Assembly: GCA_017882305.1 (NCBI GenBank)
Contig: JADGPU010000018.1
Location: 1 to 41,065, forward strand
Length of the DNA stretch: 41,065 nt
From: Bacteroidales bacterium
GTDB taxonomy: Bacteria; Bacteroidota; Bacteroidia; Bacteroidales; VadinHA17
Direction of reading: 5' to 3'
Both the position numbers and the translations under genes were made by a program. Positions 17,403 through 23,644 of this stretch are shown in pieces (positions within the stretch are counted from its first letter, which is position 1; each line of letters begins with the position of its first letter). The notes beneath the pieces are model-generated. The model was not told the DNA's origin. It did no database searches and saw only the letters and a program-made list of their open reading frames with translations.

Positions 17403-18083
17403 TTACAATGCGGGTCCGAGGTTTCTTAACATCCACTTTACTGAAGCTCTGTTTTTGTAATCAGGATCAAACTGAACAGCAACAATAATTCCTTCCTTAT
17501 TAATTATATAGGTAGCCGGAACAGGCAAATGTGCAGCATCTCTCCCGTTATTTTTAGCAATATCAATAGAAAAGCTGGATAAAATCTTATCCTGATAAGC
17601 TCTTGTTACATTAAACATAAGATCATAATCTTTCATTATTTTTTCCTGACAATCATATATTACCGCAAATGTTAAATTATGAAGTTTGACAGTATTCTCG
17701 ACGTTTTCAATTGATTCAGGTGTAATTGCAACGACATTAAAACCCTGGTCCGTCAGTACTTTAAGTGAATCCTGGTAATTCTTTAAATATCTGTTACATA
17801 AAGGACACCAATTGCCCCTGTAAAAGAAAAGTATTAAAGGTCCCTGTTCAAGAAATTTTTTCAATTCTACCTGTTTGCCGGTCTGATCATACCCGGTAAA
17901 ATCTGGTGCTTTGTCACCAACTTTAAGTCCATGAGGAACATTGCTGTCTTTCGTTTCCATACCAAACCTGGCATAATCAGTTACTTGTCCGTAAGCGATA
18001 GACATTATTGATATTGCAATAACAATTATTAAAAAGCAATTCAACTTCAATTTTCTGATAAAATCACTTTTAATGTAAGACAT
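17403..18083 (-). CDS. Exported AhpC/TSA-type thiol-disulfide protein
   Basis: A 226-residue thioredoxin-fold protein with an N-terminal membrane signal (LNCFLIIVIAISIMSIAYG). The redoxin domain has VGDKAPDF and FFYRGNWCPLCNRYL; the cysteines C93 and C96 form a CxxC pair, so it resembles periplasmic TlpA/ResA-like or PrxQ-like proteins more than classical 2-Cys AhpC. A cis-proline is likely in PVPATYIINKEG. Expected role: thiol reduction or peroxide removal in the envelope. It begins 10 bases after the typA stop, so it shares typA's transcript. Confidence 0.85.
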   Translation of the reverse strand: MSYIKSDFIRKLKLNCFLIIVIAISIMSIAYGQVTDYARFGMETKDSNVPHGLKVGDKAPDFTGYDQTGKQVELKKFLEQGPLILFFYRGNWCPLCNRYLKNYQDSLKVLTDQGFNVVAITPESIENVENTVKLHNLTFAVIYDCQEKIMKDYDLMFNVTRAYQDKILSSFSIDIAKNNGRDAAHLPVPATYIINKEGIIVAVQFDPDYKNRASVKWMLRNLGPAL

Positions 18084-18093
18084 CTGTTAGCTT

Positions 18094-19875
18094 TTAAGCG
18101 AATTTATAACCAGGGATCTTTCTCATTCTCAGACTTAAAGGAGTTACTTCAAGATACTCATCGTCTTTTATTTGCTCCATGGCTTCTTCCAATGAGAATT
18201 TAAGTTTTGGAGCAATCCTGAGGCTGTCATCAGATCCCGAGGCCCTCATATTAGTAAGTTTTTTACCTTTAACAATATTTACTTCAAGATCACCAAGTCT
18301 GGTATGTTCTCCGATAACCTGACCTCTGTAAACCTGTTCTCCCGGATCAATATAGAATCTGCCCCTGTCCTGCAGACGATCAATTGCATGACCTGTTGCC
18401 ATTCCCATGTCGAGTGAAATCAACGATCCGTTCTGTTTAGGCATAAGTTCATCTCCTTTATATTTGTCATAAGCCCTGAAACGGTGATGCATCACAGCCT
18501 CGCCTGAAGTTGCTGTAAGCATGTTATTCCTTAATCCGATCAAGCCTCTTGATGGAATATCAAATTCGATATGGGTCAGGTCTCCCTTTGGTTCAATGAC
18601 TATCATTTCGCCTTTTCTCTGGGTAACGAGCTCAATGGCTTTGCCCGAGAATTCGGGAGGGACATCAATAGTCAGTGTCTCATAAGGTTCAGATTTAATG
18701 CCATTTATATCTTTAAGAATAACTTTTGGTTTTCCGACCTGGAATTCGTAGCCTTCACGCCGCATCGTCTCGATGAGTATTGATAGATGGAGTATTCCAC
18801 GGCCAAAGACATTGAAAGTATCTTCAGATTTTGTTTCTTCAACTTTCAGGGCAAGGTTTTTCTCAGTCTCTCTTATCAGTCTTGTTCTCAGGTGCCGTGA
18901 TGTAACAAACTTTCCTTCCTTGCCATACATTGGAGAATTATTGATAGTAAAAACCATACTCATTGTAGGTTCATCTACCTCAATTCTCTGCAGAGCTTCA
19001 GGAGCAAGAAGATCGGCGAGGGTATCCCCTATTTCAAAATCTTCCAGTCCGATAACAGCACAAAGATCACCACATCTTACACTTTCAGTTTTTACTCTTC
19101 CGAGTCCTTCAAAAACATAGAGTTCCTTTACTTTTACTTTCCTAACTTTACCGTCCCTTTTACATAAGGTATAGTCTAACCCGGTTGTAATGTCTCCTCT
19201 GAATACACGGCCAATTGCAATTCTGCCTACATAGCTTGAGAAATCCAGTGAAGCAACCTGCATCTGAGCAGTACCTTCAATATATGGAGGTTCGGGAATT
19301 TCCTTTAGAATTGTATCCAGAAGATACTTAATGTCAGTTGTTGGTTTTTTCCAGTTACCGCTCATCCAGCCATATTTAGAAGAACCAAAAACTGTCGCAA
19401 ATTCAAGCTGGTCATCTGTAGCATCGAGGTTGAACATGAGTTCATAAACATCTTGCTGAACTTCATCAGGTCTGCAGTTATCTTTATCTACCTTATTGAC
19501 AACGACAATTGGCTTAAGACCAAGGGCTATTGCTTTTCCGAGTACAAATCTTGTTTGGGGCATAGGGCCTTCGAGCGCATCAACAAGTAACAGAACACCG
19601 TCAGCCATCTTAAGTACTCTTTCAACTTCACCTCCAAAGTCAGCGTGACCCGGGGTATCAATAATATTAATTTTAACTCCTTTATAGTTTGCCGAAACAT
19701 TTTTTGAGAGGATAGTAATCCCTCTTTCCCGCTCAAGATCATTGCTGTCAAGAATAAGATCAACTGCCTCCTTCCTTTGGTCAAGTACCTGGCATTCCTG
19801 TATAATACGGTCAACCAGAGTAGTTTTACCATGATCAACATGCGCAATGATCGCAATATTTCTTATTAATGGCAT
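18094..19875 (-). CDS. typA: Ribosome-binding GTPase TypA/BipA
   Basis: Translational GTPase of the EF-G-like family that helps 50S assembly and stress adaptation. The 593-residue length is normal. G-motifs: [10 protein letters not shown] (11-20), switch regions around [18 protein letters not shown] and NKVDK. The C-terminal region has the TypA-specific [13 protein letters not shown]-like segment ([15 protein letters not shown]), EPYE...[10 protein letters not shown] and the end domain [31 protein letters not shown] -7 box lies about 20 bases upstream (19893-19900). It forms a two-gene unit with the thioredoxin-like gene. Confidence 0.96.
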   Translation of the reverse strand: MPLIRNIAIIAHVDHGKTTLVDRIIQECQVLDQRKEAVDLILDSNDLERERGITILSKNVSANYKGVKINIIDTPGHADFGGEVERVLKMADGVLLLVDALEGPMPQTRFVLGKAIALGLKPIVVVNKVDKDNCRPDEVQQDVYELMFNLDATDDQLEFATVFGSSKYGWMSGNWKKPTTDIKYLLDTILKEIPEPPYIEGTAQMQVASLDFSSYVGRIAIGRVFRGDITTGLDYTLCKRDGKVRKVKVKELYVFEGLGRVKTESVRCGDLCAVIGLEDFEIGDTLADLLAPEALQRIEVDEPTMSMVFTINNSPMYGKEGKFVTSRHLRTRLIRETEKNLALKVEETKSEDTFNVFGRGILHLSILIETMRREGYEFQVGKPKVILKDINGIKSEPYETLTIDVPPEFSGKAIELVTQRKGEMIVIEPKGDLTHIEFDIPSRGLIGLRNNMLTATSGEAVMHHRFRAYDKYKGDELMPKQNGSLISLDMGMATGHAIDRLQDRGRFYIDPGEQVYRGQVIGEHTRLGDLEVNIVKGKKLTNMRASGSDDSLRIAPKLKFSLEEAMEQIKDDEYLEVTPLSLRMRKIPGYKFA

Positions 19876-19991
19876 ACAAATTAATTAGACCGCAAAAGTA
19901 ATATTGTTGTGGGGATAAATGATAAAAACTTCGAAAATTAATTAATGGTAAAAAATTCATATATTAGGCAATAAATTTTAAAAGACGACTT

Positions 19992-20531
19992 ATGAAAAAA
20001 ATGACCATCACCCTCGTTTTCAGTTTATTTGCCGCAACCGGAATCTTCGGACAGCAGAATGTCAATCTGGCTGTAGGAATTAAAGCTCCGGACTGGATGT
20101 TTACTGATGCTGATAAAAAGGAATTCACACTGAATTCATGGCCAGGTAAAGTACTTCAGATCAATTATGTTGACCCGGATGAATCAGATCTTAATGATCC
20201 ATTCAATGATGTTGTGAAGAAAGCAACTGATGTAGATAAGACTCTTAGCAAAGATCTGTTCAAGGGATTTGGTATTGTCGATTGTAAATCGACCTGGAAA
20301 CCTAATGGTTTGATTAGAATGATTGCCGGTAATAAGGCAAAAAAATACGACACTACAATACTTTTTGATTATAAGGCTACTCTGCAGAAAGAATGGGGTT
20401 TACCAAAAGATAACTATACTGTGGTAGTTCTTGATAAAAACAGGGTATGCAGATTTATTTATAAAGGACATATTCCTGAATCAGAAAACCAGAAGATAGT
20501 GGACCTGTTAATTGCCCTTACCAAAGAATAA
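19992..20531 (+). CDS. YtfJ-like exported thioredoxin-fold protein
   Basis: A 179-residue protein with a signal peptide (MKKMTITLVFSLFAATGIFGQ). The mature part resembles YtfJ: a PGKVLQINYVDPDES strand, CKSTWKPNGLIR, DYKATLQKEWGLPKDNYTVVVLDKNRVCRFIYKGHI, with ESENQKIVDLLIAL at the end. It has the thioredoxin-like fold elements but no CxxC, so redox catalysis is doubtful. Role unknown. Closed by a terminator at 20554-20603. Confidence 0.75.
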   Translation: MKKMTITLVFSLFAATGIFGQQNVNLAVGIKAPDWMFTDADKKEFTLNSWPGKVLQINYVDPDESDLNDPFNDVVKKATDVDKTLSKDLFKGFGIVDCKSTWKPNGLIRMIAGNKAKKYDTTILFDYKATLQKEWGLPKDNYTVVVLDKNRVCRFIYKGHIPESENQKIVDLLIALTKE

Positions 20532-20553
20532 AAGGTTCCGTCTTAATCTTTTT

Positions 20554-20603
20554 AACCGCAAAGGCCTCAAAAATACTACTTTTTGTTCTCTGCGGTTTTT
20601 TTT
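20554..20603 (+). terminator. Terminator-like hairpin built from the CGCAAAG repeat family
   Basis: AACCGCA (20554-20560) pairs with TGCGGTT (20591-20597) around a 30-base arm, with a T-run to 20603. Its TTTTTAACCGCAAAGGCC opening is like the elements near 1664 and 14205, so a mobile repeat seems to have become the terminator. Confidence 0.6.
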
Positions 20604-20621
20604 AATTTTTTAACTACAAAT

Positions 20622-21158
20622 ATGTTTATCCCAAATCTTTTACTGCTTGCCGGTACCGGCACTAAGTCGGGGAAAACATCAATGGCGTGCAGGATAATTG
20701 AGCAGTTCATGAATTTAAACATTACTGCAATTAAGATAAGCCCTCATTGCCATGAGACTACTCCTGGTTTGAAAACCATTTATGAGGAAACAGGATATGC
20801 GATATATGAAGAGACAAACAGGAATACATCAAAGGACACTTCACGGATGCTCAATTCCGGGGCACATAAGGTTTACTTTGCCAAAGTCATGGATGACCGG
20901 CTGCAAATTGTTTTTGACAAAATAATGGATCTTATACCGGCAGGTACTCCGATAATATGTGAATCCCCTGCTCTGCGAAATTACATTGAACCGGGAGTAT
21001 TTATTATGATGATATCTGAAACTATCAATAAACGCAAGAATATAAATCATTTACAACATTTACCTCATGTAATGTTCAAGCTGGAAGAGCTGAATGATAT
21101 CAGGAAATTGCCTATTGAGTTTGCAGATGGTAAGTGGCATCATGATGCATCAATGTAG
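20622..21158 (+). CDS. MobB-like P-loop NTPase
   Basis: A 178-residue protein with Walker A GTGTKSGKT at residues 11-19 on a short hydrophobic strand (LLLLAGTG), then ITAIKISPHCHETTPG, KDTSRMLNSGAHKVYFAKV and IICESPALRNYIEPGVFIMM. The pattern of P-loop, histidine-rich strand and late acidic strand resembles MobB (molybdopterin-guanine dinucleotide) proteins, but similarity is weak and no other Mo-cofactor gene is near. The start at 20622 is chosen because an upstream ATG at 20583 lies within the terminator hairpin. Function is open. Confidence 0.6.
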   Translation: MFIPNLLLLAGTGTKSGKTSMACRIIEQFMNLNITAIKISPHCHETTPGLKTIYEETGYAIYEETNRNTSKDTSRMLNSGAHKVYFAKVMDDRLQIVFDKIMDLIPAGTPIICESPALRNYIEPGVFIMMISETINKRKNINHLQHLPHVMFKLEELNDIRKLPIEFADGKWHHDASM

Positions 21159-21193
21159 GGATAGGTCGCGACTGATCCCTACATTGATTTCCT

Positions 21194-22021
21194 CTATTTC
21201 TCCTCATTGATATCAGCTATATCTTTTCCCAGCCTGGCTTTTATCCTTTCAAGATCATGCTTCATTCCGGCAACTGCCTGAATCAGTTGTTTTTCCGGTA
21301 ATACAGGATCGGGTAATTCACTGCTGATATAATTAACAAATTTCCAAATCTCTTTGACCTCATTTATGTGTACTTCATATGGTTCATAAACAGTATTTAG
21401 GGAATATAAAACCAGTTTACCGTCAGCTCTGATGTTGTTCTCAACCACCTTGAAAACAATTCCGTCATCCAGTGTAAATACAATATAGGCTTTACCGCTG
21501 ATTATCTGCATCCAGTCCTGGAGGTATTCCCCTGTTACCCATGAACCGTCGGGTATCGGAAGCATGGAATCACCTTTCAGCTGAAAAGTTCTGTATTTCT
21601 TTTTACTGGAAAGAAACGGTAATGTGAATACAGGAAGCTCACCGATGTATTCCGGATCGGCATATCCGGTTGTATAGCCTGCTTTAGCTTTCTCTGGCAC
21701 CAGTTCAATATTTTCCCGGTTGCTGGAATTGACGGTTGTTGTCAATACTCTGAGATTGCTTCCTCTGACGTAAGCATCATATCCTCTTTCGAGTTCACCA
21801 AGCTGACTTTCCGACAACTTTGAAATATCCAGTTTAAGGATTGTATCGATAGCAATATTAAAATAGCCGGAAAAGGATATCAGGATTTCTATCCCGGGCT
21901 GGGCAACACCGTTCTCATAACCGCTCAGGGTTGAACGTTTAAGGTTAAGGGCAAATGCCACATCATCCTGTGTTCGGCCCCTCCTTTTTCTTAAAAATTT
22001 TATGTTCGATGCAAAGTACAT
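21194..22021 (-). CDS. CI/LexA-like self-cleaving repressor (XRE HTH + S24 peptidase)
   Basis: A 275-residue repressor: XRE helix-turn-helix (about 5-62, RTQDDVAFALNLKRSTLSGYENG) and a C-terminal S24/LexA-UmuD peptidase domain (about 125-240). Self-cleavage elements are present: Ala114-Gly115 in KAKAGY, nucleophile S152 in LKGDSMLP and general-base K191 in DGIVFKVV. Such proteins cleave themselves on RecA filaments, releasing promoters after DNA damage. It diverges from dinB, and its own promoter is overlaid by two palindromes (22031-22071), so autoregulation and control of dinB-dnaE are inferred. Its XRE N-terminus separates it from true LexA. A basic/Glu-rich tail (LERIKARLGKDIADINEEK) follows the peptidase domain. 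Confidence 0.9.
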   Translation of the reverse strand: MYFASNIKFLRKRRGRTQDDVAFALNLKRSTLSGYENGVAQPGIEILISFSGYFNIAIDTILKLDISKLSESQLGELERGYDAYVRGSNLRVLTTTVNSSNRENIELVPEKAKAGYTTGYADPEYIGELPVFTLPFLSSKKKYRTFQLKGDSMLPIPDGSWVTGEYLQDWMQIISGKAYIVFTLDDGIVFKVVENNIRADGKLVLYSLNTVYEPYEVHINEVKEIWKFVNYISSELPDPVLPEKQLIQAVAGMKHDLERIKARLGKDIADINEEK

Positions 22022-22030
22022 AATGAAAAT

Positions 22031-22047
22031 TGATTATATTGTAATCA
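22031..22047. promoter_or_regulatory. Repressor operator 1 (TGATTA-N5-TAATCA)
   Basis: TGATTA at 22031-22036 and TAATCA at 22042-22047 form a perfect 6-bp inverted repeat around TATTG. It lies 9 bases upstream of the repressor ATG, inside the likely leader, and is 23 bp from operator 2. Confidence 0.75.
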
Positions 22048-22052
22048 GTAAG

Positions 22053-22071
22053 TTGATTAATTTCTAATCAA
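22053..22071. promoter_or_regulatory. Repressor operator 2 (TTGATTA-N5-TAATCAA)
   Basis: A perfect 7-bp inverted repeat around ATTTC. It covers the predicted transcription start and overlaps the end of the -7 box of the repressor promoter, the classical place for autorepression. Confidence 0.78.
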
Positions 22072-22100
22072 AAGTAAAACTTAATTGTTATATATGCAAG
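22069..22100 (-). promoter_or_regulatory. Promoter of the S24 repressor gene
   Basis: On the minus strand: CTTG (22100-22097), 20 bases, TACTTTTG (22076-22069), a good match to the Bacteroidota consensus. It overlaps operator 2 by three bases. Confidence 0.7.
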
Positions 22101-22135
22101 AAATGTGAAATATTTTTTAAATAATTCGGACTAGG

Positions 22136-22267
22136 GAGTTGGAGATTGCTTTGCTTCGCTCGCAATGACGGTGCAGGTAAGCATATTTCAGGTTGGGAGC
22201 TTAACCGAAGTTAGTAAAAGCCACAGTCATTGCGAGAAGCGAAGCGACGAAGCAATCTCACCATCCC
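22136..22267. repeat. MITE-like inverted repeat between operators and dinB
   Basis: Left arm GAGATTGCTTTGCTTCGC...GCAATGAC (22142-22169) is an imperfect reverse complement of the right arm GTCATTGCGAG...GCAATCTC (22226-22259), with about 56 bases between. The right arm has 6 extra bases. The arms belong to the widespread AGATTGCTTCG...GCAATGAC repeat type. No coding capacity. Confidence 0.85.
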
Positions 22268-22291
22268 AGTACGACTATTAAAATTTACATT

Positions 22292-23560
22292 ATGATCCTC
22301 TCCGGCACTATAGACCGATCAGTTCTGCACCTCGACCTCGATACTTTTTTTGTATCGGTTGAGAGGCTTAAGAACAGCCGCCTGAATGGTAAGCCGGTTA
22401 TAATAGGTGGTATGTCGGACCGGGGAGTGGTATCGAGCTGCAGCTATGAGGCACGTAAGTACGGTGTAAGCTCCGCTATGCCGATGAAAATGGCCAGGAA
22501 TATGTGTCCCGATGCCATTGTTATAAGAGGCGACATGGAGCTTTACAGCAACTATTCAAACATAGTGACCGGCATAATTGCCGAAAGGGCACCACTATAT
22601 GAGAAAGCATCTGTTGATGAACACTACATCGATCTCACCGGAATGGACCGTTTCTACGGATGCTACAAATGGTCGCATGAATTGCGCCAGTATATAATTA
22701 AAGAGACAGGCCTGCCTATATCAATCGGACTTTCAGTCAATAAGACCGTATCAAAAATAGCAACCGGCGAGGCAAAGCCAAACGGAGAAATAGAGGTTCA
22801 AAAAGAGATTGTGCTTCCGTTCCTCGATCCGCTTTCGATAAGAAAAATACCAATGATCGGTCAGAAGACTTATCAGGTGCTCCGCTCGATGGGGATTGCT
22901 ACAATTTATACCCTGAGGAATATCCCTGTTGAGATGCTTGAAAAATTAATGGGTAAAAATGGTATTGAAATGTGGAAGAGAGCCAATGGCATCGACTCTA
23001 CTCCCGTCATCAGCTATTCGGAACAGAAATCGATAAGTACCGAACATACTTTCGAAAAAGATACCACCGACCTGTTGAGGTTGAATCAGCTGTTGGTAAG
23101 CATGGTGGAGAAGATTGCGTTCGAGCTGAGAAAACAGGAGAAACTCACTTCATGCATTACTGTCAAGATAAGGTATTCTAACTTCGATACCCATACACTG
23201 CAGAAACGAATACCATATACATCATTTGACCATGTTCTTGCCGATATCACCAAAGAGCTCTTTGCCAGACTCTACCAGAGACGTATGCTTATCAGACTTA
23301 TTGGTGTAAGGTTCAGCCATATGGTAAGAGGAGTCCAGCAGCTTGACATGTTTGACGATACTCCTGAAAAGGTCAGCCTGTATATGGCAATGGACAGGAT
23401 CAGGAAGCGTTTCGGGCGAAATGCGGTCAGGAGAGCTTCCGGAGTGATGACGGTAAGTGAAAAAGAAGAAAAAGCCCTTAAACAGCTTGAAAATGCCGTT
23501 AATGAGCAGAATATGATGGAGGAACGGCTTAAGAAGTATATGATGTATGGAGGAAGGTAA
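22292..23560 (+). CDS. dinB: Y-family translesion DNA polymerase (DinB/UmuC type)
   Basis: Error-prone polymerase that copies past damaged bases. The 422-residue product retains catalytic residues: D15 and D17 in HLDLDTFF, D109-E110 in ASVDEHYIDL, with F20 at the steric gate. A beta-clamp motif QQLDMF lies at residues 349-354. The C-terminal DRIRKRFGRNAVRRASG recalls UmuC/DinB ends and is followed by a charged, possibly coiled-coil tail. Because the acidic triad is intact, it is not an inactive ImuB. It faces the S24 repressor and precedes dnaE by 84 bases, so the pair is probably one damage-inducible transcript. No clear promoter of its own was found; a repeat lies in the leader. Confidence 0.93.
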   Translation: MILSGTIDRSVLHLDLDTFFVSVERLKNSRLNGKPVIIGGMSDRGVVSSCSYEARKYGVSSAMPMKMARNMCPDAIVIRGDMELYSNYSNIVTGIIAERAPLYEKASVDEHYIDLTGMDRFYGCYKWSHELRQYIIKETGLPISIGLSVNKTVSKIATGEAKPNGEIEVQKEIVLPFLDPLSIRKIPMIGQKTYQVLRSMGIATIYTLRNIPVEMLEKLMGKNGIEMWKRANGIDSTPVISYSEQKSISTEHTFEKDTTDLLRLNQLLVSMVEKIAFELRKQEKLTSCITVKIRYSNFDTHTLQKRIPYTSFDHVLADITKELFARLYQRRMLIRLIGVRFSHMVRGVQQLDMFDDTPEKVSLYMAMDRIRKRFGRNAVRRASGVMTVSEKEEKALKQLENAVNEQNMMEERLKKYMMYGGR

Positions 23561-23644
23561 AAAGGCAACGGGCGGCAGGCAACAGGCGACAGGGAAAAAA
23601 GACAAAAGTAATAAAATACCTGACGCCTGACGCCACAAAAGAAT
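23561..23644. repeat. Low-complexity GGCAACAGGCGACAGG/GACGCCTGACGCC spacer
   Basis: The dinB-dnaE spacer holds related words GGCGGCAGGCAACAGGCGACAGGG and, near its end, CTGACGCCTGACGCC, which are partly complementary. It looks like debris of another intergenic repeat; no gene or terminator with T-run is seen. Confidence 0.5.

Noticed and set aside
20622-21158. ImuA-like partner of the polymerase cassette
   Set aside because: It has a P-loop but MobB-like motifs, and it lies beyond the repressor on the other side with opposite orientation to it.
21194-22021. True LexA
   Set aside because: The N-terminal domain is an XRE helix-turn-helix rather than the LexA winged helix, and control appears local.
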